Assembly: GCA_018003315.1 (NCBI GenBank)
Contig: JAGNEJ010000006.1
Span: 1-64,000 of the forward strand
Direction: 5' to 3'
DNA length: 64,000 bases
Origin: Verrucomicrobiales bacterium
GTDB lineage: Bacteria; Verrucomicrobiota; Verrucomicrobiia; Verrucomicrobiales; V1-33
Shown: in pieces, positions 1 to 7,061 of the stretch
Layout of the letters: each line of letters begins with the position of its first letter
How positions within the stretch are numbered: the first letter of the stretch is position 1
Made by a program: the position numbers and the translations under genes
Notes under the pieces: model-generated
What the model saw: only the letters and a program-made list of their open reading frames with translations
Database searches by the model: none
Told to the model about the DNA's origin: nothing

Positions 1-69
1 TCCTTCCCGCAGTGCCTTGATCACTGACTCTCGATCCATGTCTCCCAAGCTGGCTTCCGGCGGCATCAT
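1..69 (-). CDS. Partial CDS at window edge, possible nucleotidyltransferase (MNT-type) N-terminus
   Basis: An open frame runs off the left edge on the minus strand. From the ATG at 69 it reads MMPPEASLGDMDRESVIKAL; a second in-frame ATG at 39 would give MDRESVIKALREG. The second reading resembles the start of small MNT-type nucleotidyltransferases, which usually begin with a helix of this kind before the GSxARGE motif. That motif would lie outside the window, so the assignment is a weak inference from about 20 residues. A perfect palindrome lies just upstream. The gene points the same way as the Zorya genes, so it could belong to the same island. It shows none of the features needed to call it ZorD. 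Confidence 0.35.
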   Translation of the reverse strand, partial: MMPPEASLGDMDRESVIKALREG

Positions 70-73
70 GTTA

Positions 74-89
74 TTTAAGAAATCTTAAA
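74..89. promoter_or_regulatory. Perfect AT-rich palindrome, candidate operator
   Basis: The sequence TTTAAGA-AA-TCTTAAA is a perfect 7-bp inverted repeat with a 2-bp spacer. It ends 5 bp before the ATG at 69 of the partial minus-strand gene, a typical place for an autoregulatory operator of a toxin-antitoxin or nucleotidyltransferase module. It has no GC stem or T-run, so it is a poor terminator candidate. Confidence 0.35.
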
Positions 90-121
90 CACTTTTTCGT
101 TGAACTGCAACCGCTAATCAG

Positions 122-370
122 TTACCTTCTGGTAATCTCGTCCAATCGCACCGCATCGTCTTTCGCGATAAAGATGCCGTAATCGACCTCACTGACTTCT
201 GCTTCACCACATTCCGCCAGCAGCTGCATTCGACGGTAACCCTTCTGGACTTCCGGCGGGGCTTTGAGGAGTTTTGCCTGCTTCCAAAGTTTCTGCTTCG
301 CTACGCGCACGGCCACCCCGTCTGCGTTGGCAGACCAGATGAAGCTGGATTTGGTGGTGAATATCAACAT
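122..370 (-). CDS. Small hypothetical protein directly downstream of zorC
   Basis: This 82-residue ORF starts at an ATG 5 bp after the zorC stop. A GTG at 397 would add nine residues and overlap zorC. No family is recognised. The protein is mixed, with a hydrophobic aromatic start (MLIFTTKSSFIW), a lysine-rich middle and an acidic C-terminus ending in DEITRR. It has no membrane segment or signal peptide. Its position is that of zorD in type I Zorya loci, but it is far too short for the Snf2-like helicase and shows no Walker motif. It could be a new small partner, a remnant of a deleted gene, or not translated. No clear Shine-Dalgarno sequence is visible for either start. Confidence 0.45.
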   Translation of the reverse strand: MLIFTTKSSFIWSANADGVAVRVAKQKLWKQAKLLKAPPEVQKGYRRMQLLAECGEAEVSEVDYGIFIAKDDAVRLDEITRR

Positions 371-375
371 GTCGG

Positions 376-1770
376 CTATCGTCGTCTCGGACTCCACTCA
401 ACGTGAAATGTGCTTCGCAGTTCGTTCAGAAATTTCCAAACCCAATTCCCGTTATGCCGGACGAATACTGGGCATCGATCAGGGCTGATACGCAATTCCG
501 AATCGCCATACTGTTGGCGCGTCCTTTCCCAGAAACCTTGCACAGGAAAGCTACAATGAAATGCGCGCAATCCGTAACTGTGAGTTCCTTCAAGGACGTA
601 AATATCATCAGTGCATCGCAACGCGATGATACATGTATCCTCTGTGGTTGAACTCAGATTTGCGGTGTTCCACTTGTCACGCATCTTGACTGGGAGGCGC
701 TGCATACATCGAGCATTAAGAACAAGCCGAGCATCCAAAATTTTTCCAGCTTCAAAGCATGTTTCGAGAAACTCCCGCCGCTCCTCCCATTGGTGCGCAG
801 ACACGGTTCCATCTAGGAAGTCGAAGAAGAACTTGAGTGACAGACCAATGATACCCTGAACAGCCAGATTCCACTGCGACACCGTTGCCCACCTCCACCA
901 TTTTGCACCCTCAGCCGTGTGCCTTCCGATACGCGGATCACATCCCAGACGGCTGAGCCATTTACGCCATCCTTCAGGCCACTTCCGATGCCCCTCGGCT
1001 TCCACTCTGGTCACCAAGACCCGTAGAGCCGCAGCTCCAAGGAAAAGGGAATCTATCGCGGGTTGTGTCTTTTCTCTCTCGATTTCAGCCAGTGCCTCCG
1101 GCTCTGCACCCAAGGAGCACCGTTGAATAATCTCAAGCAGGTAAACCTGTCGCAGCTTCACCGAATACCCTCCTGTGTTTGGAATGCCGTGCCTTTCCAT
1201 CAGTTGCGCTAACGTCTCTCCGCTTTTGACTGCATTTGCGACTCTCTTTGGCCCATCCACTTGGAAAATGGTGCTCCTTGACGATACCCATAACGCAGCA
1301 CTACCAATCGACGAGCTGCTTGAAGTTGAATAGGCTTCACGCAACTGCTTTGCCAGGAATGAAAGGGCTGGCAACGATTCAAACCTCTCGAAAAAGAGAT
1401 GTGTCGCCTGTCTTCTACGCGAAGCGTTCCATTGAGCACCATGGTTGCCAAGAATTTGAGTGGCTAAAGCTTCATCAAAAGGGGGCAGCCAGTCCTGCCC
1501 ATGCGATTCAACATAAAGACTGAGCAGTAGGCGCTGCCAGCCGACTTCCGTGACCTGGATTTTTCGTAACTCTTGAGCTGGATTCACCGCACTTTGGAGG
1601 CGTTCCCGCAATTTTTCCTTTCGGTTGTCAAAAGCTGGTGATCCACCACCTGCCCCCCAACGCCGTTCATTTTGCTCTTTGATTTTCCCAAGGACAGACA
1701 ACGGACGTCGAAGCACGGCCTCATTGAGACTGGGAGCGGGCAGACTGGGGAGCTTCAGATCAAGGTTCAT
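376..1770 (-). CDS. zorC: Zorya defence protein ZorC (EH-signature domain)
   Basis: The product (464 aa) is recognised by the EH-signature architecture. It has a tryptophan-rich central part (DPRIGRHTAEGAKWWRWA), an aromatic stretch FFDFLDGTVSAHQWEERREF, then the signature glutamate in YVLEGTHSYGLRAFH and the signature histidine in VRHNGNWVWKF near the C-terminus. In type I Zorya, ZorC acts with the ZorAB membrane motor and ZorD against phage DNA. The N-terminal part has no recognised domain. The start codon overlaps the end of zorB by 11 bp, so translational coupling is likely. At 464 aa it is somewhat shorter than the well-known enterobacterial ZorC. Assignment rests on both the motif and its position after zorA and zorB. 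Confidence 0.85.
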   Translation of the reverse strand: MNLDLKLPSLPAPSLNEAVLRRPLSVLGKIKEQNERRWGAGGGSPAFDNRKEKLRERLQSAVNPAQELRKIQVTEVGWQRLLLSLYVESHGQDWLPPFDEALATQILGNHGAQWNASRRRQATHLFFERFESLPALSFLAKQLREAYSTSSSSSIGSAALWVSSRSTIFQVDGPKRVANAVKSGETLAQLMERHGIPNTGGYSVKLRQVYLLEIIQRCSLGAEPEALAEIEREKTQPAIDSLFLGAAALRVLVTRVEAEGHRKWPEGWRKWLSRLGCDPRIGRHTAEGAKWWRWATVSQWNLAVQGIIGLSLKFFFDFLDGTVSAHQWEERREFLETCFEAGKILDARLVLNARCMQRLPVKMRDKWNTANLSSTTEDTCIIALRCTDDIYVLEGTHSYGLRAFHCSFPVQGFWERTRQQYGDSELRISPDRCPVFVRHNGNWVWKFLNELRSTFHVEWSPRRR

Positions 1771-2662
1771 TGCCGTTTGATTGCTTGAGCCGTTGAATCA
1801 AGGCGGCTGTCTTGGCCTTCATTGCCTTCAAATCGGTTTGCAGATCGCCCAATTGCTTTTTCTCTGACGCGGCCAGCGTGAAACGGATGTCGATTCGCCG
1901 GTCCTCCGGGCGGTCTGGCTTCATTGCCGCAGCAATTTCAGGCGAATGGGTGGAACGCGTCTCCGCGTAGCCGCTGACGGAAATAAGCGGTCGAGCACTT
2001 TGTTCGGAGTTCGGTGGCAGGTTGTGAAAGTCCTTCATTCGGGCGAGATCGCCAGGCTTGAGTGTCCAGTAGTTCCACAGGGAAATCGCCCGATAGGTGC
2101 TGAGCCCCCAGTTCCCCATTTCCCGTGTGTTCTGCACAGCATCCGTATGGCCTTCAATGAAAACGGTATCCAACATTCTACGGTTGGCCTCCTGTTCCAA
2201 GGCATGCGCAAGCGCTTCGCCTATGGCGGCGGCATTCGGCTCATAGGCAGGAGGAATATCGTGTTTTCCGAGCGCGAAACTCAACCCTCGCTCTGGAATC
2301 CGTAGCACACTTCCATTCTCTGCCACAATGACCTCTACACCTCGATCTTTGAGGTCTTTTTGGATGCCTTCAAGCATCGCAGTGAGCGAACGTTCTCGCT
2401 GGCTGACTCCGTCCAAAGCACTGGCGATGCTGGTCTGGATCGTTTGAATCTCTTGAAGGCTGCTAATCAACTCCACGAGAGTGATTTTGATTTTTTCTTG
2501 CTCACGCAACAACTCTTCCTTTCGTTTTTGCAGCTCCAGCATCGTGACGATGAGAGCCAGAATGAAGATGGCAAGCAGGCTTGCCATCAAGTCTGAAAAC
2601 GACAGGACGAATGGGTTCTCCTCACTGGGAGTTTGCTTTCGGGGCTGGCTGCGGGAGAACAT
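1760..2662 (-). CDS. zorB: Zorya motor protein ZorB (MotB-like plug plus OmpA-like peptidoglycan-binding domain)
   Basis: The 300-residue protein has one N-terminal membrane helix preceded by a MotB-like entry (ENPFVLSFSDLMASLLAIFI, about residues 16-35), where the aspartate of SFSD is the expected ion-carrying residue. A coiled coil of about 70 residues rich in K, E and Q follows, then an OmpA/MotB C-terminal domain with FIEGHTDA, NWGLSTYRAI, SGYAETR and DRRIDIRF. In the family, ZorB forms the stator shaft of a proton-driven motor with ZorA and anchors it to peptidoglycan. It lies 2 bp after zorA, so both are surely co-transcribed. A short basic or polar tail follows the OmpA domain. Confidence 0.88.
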   Translation of the reverse strand: MFSRSQPRKQTPSEENPFVLSFSDLMASLLAIFILALIVTMLELQKRKEELLREQEKIKITLVELISSLQEIQTIQTSIASALDGVSQRERSLTAMLEGIQKDLKDRGVEVIVAENGSVLRIPERGLSFALGKHDIPPAYEPNAAAIGEALAHALEQEANRRMLDTVFIEGHTDAVQNTREMGNWGLSTYRAISLWNYWTLKPGDLARMKDFHNLPPNSEQSARPLISVSGYAETRSTHSPEIAAAMKPDRPEDRRIDIRFTLAASEKKQLGDLQTDLKAMKAKTAALIQRLKQSNGNEP

Positions 2663-2664
2663 AG

Positions 2665-4653
2665 TCAGGCTTTACGCTTGAGGCTGCTGATGGCTTCCTG
2701 AAGCTCTTCAAGACTGCCGTTAAGCGTCTCAACCTGTGTGTCGTAACTCTTCAAGCAATCTGTCACCGCTTTTGTCCATTGATCGATGAGTTGCCTGGTT
2801 GAGCCTTCGAGTTGTGAACCGTAGGATTCAACGATGGCTTTCAGTTGATCCCGTTGTGCGACCAACTGAGATTCGACTCCTTTCAACCAAAGGCGCTGAG
2901 ATTCTGTGGCCGCAACAACCCCCGACCGCAGTTTGTCGCCGGACTCAGCAAAACTGACCGACAGATCCTTGAATGCGGTAGGCAGAGGTTTCAGCACCTC
3001 AGTGGTCTGCTTGCTTGCGTTGGCAGCCTCGCGCGAAGCTTCAGAAGCGGCTCGTTGTTCCTGGCTCGCTTGCAGCACTTGCTGCCCAAACACCGCCAGC
3101 TCATTGCTCGCCTCTTCCAAACTGGACGATGCCTTGTCGAGTTGTTGTGCGATGGCCCCCACTTTGGCGAACTCTTCGACGGCCTTGCCAACTGTTCCTG
3201 CAAGGTCTTTTGACAAGCTAAGGAGCCTAGTGCTTCGCTCCTCTTCCGAAGCTGTCCTTTGCCCTTCAAGTTGCTGGTAAAGCTCAGGTTGCTTCGCGAG
3301 AAGCGATTGAAGTTCAGCAATGGGCGCACCCAACGATCCGATCACTCGAGCGGCATCCTCTACCGTCTGCCGGACTTCTGGCAGGTGTTCTCCAACGGCT
3401 CTAAACTGGGCGGCCACTTCCTGATTCACATTCGCCGCTGCGTGTTGCGCGTCTGCTGCTTCCTTGTTTCTGGCGGCTGACGTTTCAAGAGTCCCATTCA
3501 TCGCTTCGAATGACTGCGCGGCTTGTTTGATCCTATCTGACGCTTCCCCCATGTTCGCGATCACCGATTCGTGCGCATTCAGCTTAGCGACGGCATTCGA
3601 GACGGTTTGGTCATTCGTTGCCACTGATTCGGCCAGCTTTGTGATCACAGGTCCAAAGGACTGGACTTGCTTGGTAAGCTCGCTGCTGACGGAACTAAAG
3701 TCGTCAGTGAAACGCTGCCCCATGCCGTCAATAGCCTCCTTCAGTTTTCCGAGTTCAGCCGTGATGGCAGACGAAAGCAACTGAGCGGACTGCTCCGCCA
3801 ACGGCCCTTGGCCCTCCTTTGTCGCATTAACTACCGCATCTTTGATTTCAGTTCCAAGCCGCCCAATAGCTTTCTGCATCTCGTCCCCGATCGCCACTGC
3901 CAGACCTTTCAAGAGGTTCTCCGAGCTGCGAGATGATCGCGCCAGCTCCGCCATCGCTTCCTCCGGCACATATCGCGGCACTAGATCGTCCACTCGTTGC
4001 TGGAACTTTCTCACACCACCAAGAGCAAAGCCTTCCAAAAGCTTCTCGATAAGGCTGAAAACGAGGCTGGCGGTTACACCCCAGACCGAAGTTGAAAAGG
4101 CCACTGCACAGCCCTGAATCAAAGGCACGATGCTCGTTTCAAGTTTCTTGAGGTCTTGCAGGTCAAGGCCGCCGATCCCGAGTTGAAGTCCGACAAAAGT
4201 GCCAAGCACTCCCAATCCGGTCAAAATGCCCGGCGCGGCCTGGAAAAGGCGATTCGAGGACAAACCAGGCGCAAACCTGTCATCTGTGAAAATCTCCGCT
4301 CCATCGACAGAGCGTCGAAGCATCAGTTCGCCTGATCCATCTTGTTTTGGCACCTCTACAAGGTGATGATTGAACTCACGGAACAGCGGGAATGATCCAT
4401 CACTGCCCAGTGTGCCGCGGACTGAGGAGTAGTCCTTTATACTTTTCAGTCGGCGACGATACCGGAGTGTTTTCCAGCACGACCGAAACGTCAGGAAGAG
4501 GCCAAGCAAAAGTAATAGCCCTCCGAAGTAGAGGGTCACAAGAATGAAAAGATCACTCAATCCTTGAGAAGACTCGGCAGGGGAACCGCCAAGCAGCTTC
4601 TGCCAAGCTTCAGATACACTCCATGTAGAAGGAAGAAGGGCCGTGATCTTCAT
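2665..4653 (-). CDS. zorA: Zorya motor protein ZorA (MotA/TolQ/ExbB family with long cytoplasmic tail)
   Basis: The chosen ATG (MKITALLP) gives 662 aa; an upstream frame extension to 4695 lies inside vapC and is less likely. The protein has an N-terminal membrane helix (SDLFILVTLYFGGLLLLLGL), then the MotA/ExbB-type helices with PGILTGLGVLGTFVGLQLGI and AFSTSVWGVTASLVFSLIEK. More than 400 residues of alanine-, glutamate- and glutamine-rich coiled coil follow. This layout, a short proton-channel core with a very long tail, is typical of ZorA, whose tail extends into the cytoplasm and is thought to transmit phage sensing. The gene begins 7 bp after the vapC stop, so any Shine-Dalgarno sequence must lie inside vapC (a GGAG is visible there). 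Confidence 0.88.
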   Translation of the reverse strand: MKITALLPSTWSVSEAWQKLLGGSPAESSQGLSDLFILVTLYFGGLLLLLGLFLTFRSCWKTLRYRRRLKSIKDYSSVRGTLGSDGSFPLFREFNHHLVEVPKQDGSGELMLRRSVDGAEIFTDDRFAPGLSSNRLFQAAPGILTGLGVLGTFVGLQLGIGGLDLQDLKKLETSIVPLIQGCAVAFSTSVWGVTASLVFSLIEKLLEGFALGGVRKFQQRVDDLVPRYVPEEAMAELARSSRSSENLLKGLAVAIGDEMQKAIGRLGTEIKDAVVNATKEGQGPLAEQSAQLLSSAITAELGKLKEAIDGMGQRFTDDFSSVSSELTKQVQSFGPVITKLAESVATNDQTVSNAVAKLNAHESVIANMGEASDRIKQAAQSFEAMNGTLETSAARNKEAADAQHAAANVNQEVAAQFRAVGEHLPEVRQTVEDAARVIGSLGAPIAELQSLLAKQPELYQQLEGQRTASEEERSTRLLSLSKDLAGTVGKAVEEFAKVGAIAQQLDKASSSLEEASNELAVFGQQVLQASQEQRAASEASREAANASKQTTEVLKPLPTAFKDLSVSFAESGDKLRSGVVAATESQRLWLKGVESQLVAQRDQLKAIVESYGSQLEGSTRQLIDQWTKAVTDCLKSYDTQVETLNGSLEELQEAISSLKRKA

Positions 4654-4660
4654 TGGTATT

Positions 4661-5095
4661 TTATGACAACGGACTCCACACCTTCTCAAACCCAAACCCC
4701 TCGAAGTCCTTCACGTTCGCCGTGGCGAAGTGGGTGACGCCGTGGTGGCGGAGGGTGAGGGCGAGGCGGGCGTCGATGATGTGGCGGAAGTGGGTGGTGG
4801 TTTTGGCGGCCCAGTTCCAGAGAGGTTTGCCAATCTCGGGTTCGTAGTCGCCGAACTCCCACGTCGGATTGGCGCGGAGGGCATCGCAGAAGGCGGTGGC
4901 TTCTTTGGCGGTCTTTGGCCTTTTGAATACGGCGGGATTGCGGAGCTGCATGTAAAGCTCCACCAGCACGAGGCCGCAGAGCAGGAATCGCTGCCCGGCA
5001 ATCTCCTCCTCGAAGAAGCGGCGGGCGGCTTCGTGGTGCGGCGAATCGGGATTGGCCGCGTAGAGGAAGAGATTGGTGTCGGCGGAGAGGATCAT
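4661..5095 (-). CDS. vapC: VapC-type PIN-domain ribonuclease toxin
   Basis: This 144-aa PIN-domain protein has the expected acidic residues: Asp6 in SADTNLFLY, Glu46 in LVELYMQ, Asp108 in HIIDARLAL and Asp130 in ATANVKDFEGF. VapC toxins cut RNA, often initiator tRNA or rRNA, when released from their VapB antitoxin. The start overlaps the vapB stop by 4 bp (ATGA), the normal coupling of these pairs. The gene is unusual in being followed after only 7 bp by zorA on the same strand, which suggests that toxin, antitoxin and Zorya genes share a transcript. The length is normal for the family. Confidence 0.9.
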   Translation of the reverse strand: MILSADTNLFLYAANPDSPHHEAARRFFEEEIAGQRFLLCGLVLVELYMQLRNPAVFKRPKTAKEATAFCDALRANPTWEFGDYEPEIGKPLWNWAAKTTTHFRHIIDARLALTLRHHGVTHFATANVKDFEGFGFEKVWSPLS

Positions 5096-5343
5096 GACGC
5101 GCTGCGCTCCAGGATGGCGTCCGCTTCGGGCCGCAGAGTCGCGGGATCGCTGAGGAAGTCGCCGCCGCAGTCGAGCGTGGGAAAGCGCCAGACCATTTTG
5201 GGAGTCGGACCTTCCGGGAAGCGCGTGACGAAATGCTCCGCCGCCTTGCGCATGACCTCCGAAAGCGACCAGTCCTGGCGCTCGGCGATCTCTTTGAGCC
5301 GCTGGTAGAGCGGCTCAGGGAACTGAATCTGAGTGCGTGTCAT
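5092..5343 (-). CDS. vapB: VapB-type antitoxin with ribbon-helix-helix domain
   Basis: The product (83 aa) has an N-terminal ribbon-helix-helix DNA-binding domain (MTRTQIQFPEPLYQRLKEIA, then a helix with SLSEVMRKAAEHF). The C-terminal part (residues about 45-83) is flexible and would bind the toxin. The family neutralises VapC and represses its own promoter. A perfect palindrome overlaps its start codon and the predicted -10 box. The predicted transcription start lies only one or two bases from the ATG, so the mRNA may be almost leaderless. Confidence 0.87.
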   Translation of the reverse strand: MTRTQIQFPEPLYQRLKEIAERQDWSLSEVMRKAAEHFVTRFPEGPTPKMVWRFPTLDCGGDFLSDPATLRPEADAILERSAS

Positions 5344-5379
5344 GATGTGTTTTATACATCATTTTGCGCAGGCCGTCAA
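5342..5379 (-). promoter_or_regulatory. Promoter and overlapping operator of vapBC (probably also of zorABC)
   Basis: Reading on the minus strand there is a -35 box TTGACG (5374-5379), a spacer of exactly 17 bp and a -10 box TATAAA (5351-5356). Over the -10 box and the start codon lies the perfect palindrome ATGATGT-N7-ACATCAT (5342-5362). This arrangement fits repression by a ribbon-helix-helix antitoxin. Because zorA follows vapC after 7 bp, the promoter is the obvious candidate driver of the whole minus-strand operon. Confidence 0.62.
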
Positions 5380-5426
5380 TCTGGCGGCTAAGCTGTGAGC
5401 AGGCGACGACCGAGGCTGAACAAATG

Positions 5427-5443
5427 ATTGCACTTTTTGCAAT
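5427..5443 (+). promoter_or_regulatory. Inverted repeat upstream of abiEi, candidate autoregulatory site
   Basis: ATTGCA-CTTTT-TGCAAT is a perfect 6-bp inverted repeat ending 18 bp before the abiEi start codon. AbiEi proteins are known to repress their own operon by binding inverted repeats in the promoter, and the place of this repeat fits that role. No strong -10 box was recognised nearby, so the promoter itself is not assigned. Confidence 0.4.
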
Positions 5444-5461
5444 GTTTTGTAGAGTGTCGCC

Positions 5462-6004
5462 ATGCAACCGCTCCGCCAACTCAGCGACACCCTCCGCACC
5501 CTGGCGGACCGGGAGCACTGTGTCTTTGCGCCAGACGATCTGGCGGCGGCGGTGCCGGGGTGTGGGCAGTTGGCGGTTCTGCTGTCGCGGGCGGCGAAGG
5601 GCGGGGTGCTGCGGCGGGTGTGCAAGGGCATCTATTTTTATCCGGTGGCGGATTATCCGGCGGGGAACCTGCTGTTTCACGCGGCGGCGCGGTTGCGGGC
5701 GGATGCGTTCAATTACCTGAGCCTGGAAACGGTGCTGAGCGATGCCGGTGCGATCTCGCAGGTGCCGATGAACTGGATCAGCCTCATGTCCTCAGGGCGC
5801 AGTCATGTGGTGGACTGCGGCGACTATGGGCACATCGAATTCGTGCATACCGCGCAACGACCGGACGAGGTGGCTGGCGAGCTGGTCTATGATCCCGAGC
5901 GCCACCTCTGGCGGGCCTCGGTGCGGCAGGCGATGCGGGACATGAAGGCGACACGGCGGAGCCTGGAACTCGTGGACGAGGAGGTGCTGCGTGGGCTTGT
6001 TTGA
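5462..6004 (+). CDS. abiEi: AbiEi-family antitoxin of type IV toxin-antitoxin system
   Basis: The 180-residue product fits the AbiEi antitoxin family. It has an N-terminal winged-helix region (FAPDDLAAAVPGCGQLAVLL, then RAAKGGVLRRVCKGIYFYP) followed by a domain of about 110 residues with YLSLETVLSDAGAISQVP and a later VYDPERHLWRASVRQAMRDM. AbiEi opposes the AbiEii nucleotidyltransferase without forming a stable complex and represses the operon. Its end overlaps the start of abiEii by 14 bp, a coupled arrangement. Codon use is GC-rich and unlike the Zorya genes on the other side of the divergent promoter region. Confidence 0.86.
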   Translation: MQPLRQLSDTLRTLADREHCVFAPDDLAAAVPGCGQLAVLLSRAAKGGVLRRVCKGIYFYPVADYPAGNLLFHAAARLRADAFNYLSLETVLSDAGAISQVPMNWISLMSSGRSHVVDCGDYGHIEFVHTAQRPDEVAGELVYDPERHLWRASVRQAMRDMKATRRSLELVDEEVLRGLV

Positions 6005-6854
6005 CCAACTCGTGGATGAGGCGCTGCGCTCGCGGGCCGACCTCGCGATCCTGCGGCCCGTAGTGGAAAAGGAGCTGCTGCATCACGACATCCTGCGGGA
6101 GATGAGCGGCGCAGGTTTGCTCGCGGGCCTCACTTTCATCGGCGGGACCTGCTTGAGAGCTTGCTATGGCTCGCAGCGGCTCAGCGAAGACCTCGACTTC
6201 ACCGGTGGCAGCGATTTCAAAAAGAGCGATCTCGCCGCACTGGCTGGTGTGCTGACGAAGCGGCTGCACATCCGCTACGGACTGCCCGTGCAGGTCAGCG
6301 AGCCGCAGAAGACCGGCGGCAAAGTCTCCACCTGGAAGCTGGTCATTGAGACGCGCCCCGGCCAGCGCCATCTGCCCGCGCAACGCATCCACCTCGACAT
6401 CTACGCCATCCCGAGCCACGACCCGCGCCCGATGATGCTGCGCAATCTCTACGGCATCGACCTCGGCACCTCCGGCCTCATTCTCCAAGCGCAGAGCCGC
6501 GAGGAAATCCTCGCTGACAAGATCATCGCCCTGGCCTTCCGTGAGAACCGGCTGAAAAACCGCGACCTGTGGGACATTGCCTGGCTCGTGCAGCAAGGCG
6601 TGGCGCTGCCTGCCTCGATCATCCCGGTGAAGATCGCCGATCATCAGCGTGAGGAGTCCGAGTTCCGCGAACGACTGAATGAGCGCCTCGACAGCCTCAA
6701 GACTGATCCAGCCACCCGTGCGGACTTTTTGAAGGAGATGCAGCGTTTTCTTCCTGCCGCCACGGTGCGCGACACACTCGCCCAGTCGGCTTGGTGGCAG
6801 TATCTGGCTGGGGTGCTGGAAGATCAGACGCGGCTGGCGCTGGCGGCCTTGTGA
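5991..6854 (+). CDS. abiEii: AbiEii nucleotidyltransferase toxin of type IV toxin-antitoxin system
   Basis: The protein (287 aa) has the nucleotidyltransferase signature GGTCLRACYG (51-60) followed by RLSEDLDF with Asp67 and Asp69. A further acidic position is IHLDIYAI (Asp136), and the family motifs LADK (174-177) and RDLWD (191-195) follow. AbiEii proteins transfer nucleotides to cellular RNA targets such as tRNA and stop growth, which aborts phage infection. Length and motif spacing are normal, so the toxin looks intact. Downstream, 114 bp after the stop, begins the first palindromic element of the kdp region. The gene occupies the place where kdpA would be expected before kdpB. Confidence 0.92.
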   Translation: MGLFDQLVDEALRSRADLAILRPVVEKELLHHDILREMSGAGLLAGLTFIGGTCLRACYGSQRLSEDLDFTGGSDFKKSDLAALAGVLTKRLHIRYGLPVQVSEPQKTGGKVSTWKLVIETRPGQRHLPAQRIHLDIYAIPSHDPRPMMLRNLYGIDLGTSGLILQAQSREEILADKIIALAFRENRLKNRDLWDIAWLVQQGVALPASIIPVKIADHQREESEFRERLNERLDSLKTDPATRADFLKEMQRFLPAATVRDTLAQSAWWQYLAGVLEDQTRLALAAL

Positions 6855-6968
6855 GCGCAGCAGCAGGCGTTTTGACACTTTCTTAACGCCTTGGTGCCGC
6901 ATGTTAATTGGTGGGGGGCGGAAGCGGCGGTGAGGATGCGGGCGATGACACAACGCCGCACAGCCATT

Positions 6969-7041
6969 GTGGTCCGCACAGTCCTCTGTGCGGCACGAAC
7001 GTCCCCAGACTCAGAACCGCACAGAGGACTGTGCGGACCAC
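6969..7041. repeat. REP/BIME-like inverted-repeat element, copy 1 (upstream of kdpB)
   Basis: Two 25-base arms in inverted orientation flank a 23-base spacer. Each arm begins with GTGG and contains a small hairpin of its own, CCGCACAG-TCCT-CTGTGCGG; the right arm is the exact reverse complement with AGGA as loop. The element ends 20 bp before the kdpB ATG. The stretch from 6855 to 6968 before it holds a TTGACA hexamer (6872-6877) but no well-spaced -10 box, and no remnant of kdpA was recognised in it. Confidence 0.9.
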
Positions 7042-7061
7042 TCTAGAACCAATTCCAAACC

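Noticed and set aside
122..397. Assignment of the small ORF after zorC as ZorD
   Set aside because: It is far too short and shows no helicase or nuclease motif.
5784..6953. 389-codon frame antisense to abiEi and abiEii
   Set aside because: No motif is visible, and the AbiEii nucleotidyltransferase motifs on the plus strand explain the sequence.
6855..6968. Remnant of kdpA before kdpB
   Set aside because: No frame in this stretch reads like the KdpA selectivity-filter or C-terminal sequences.
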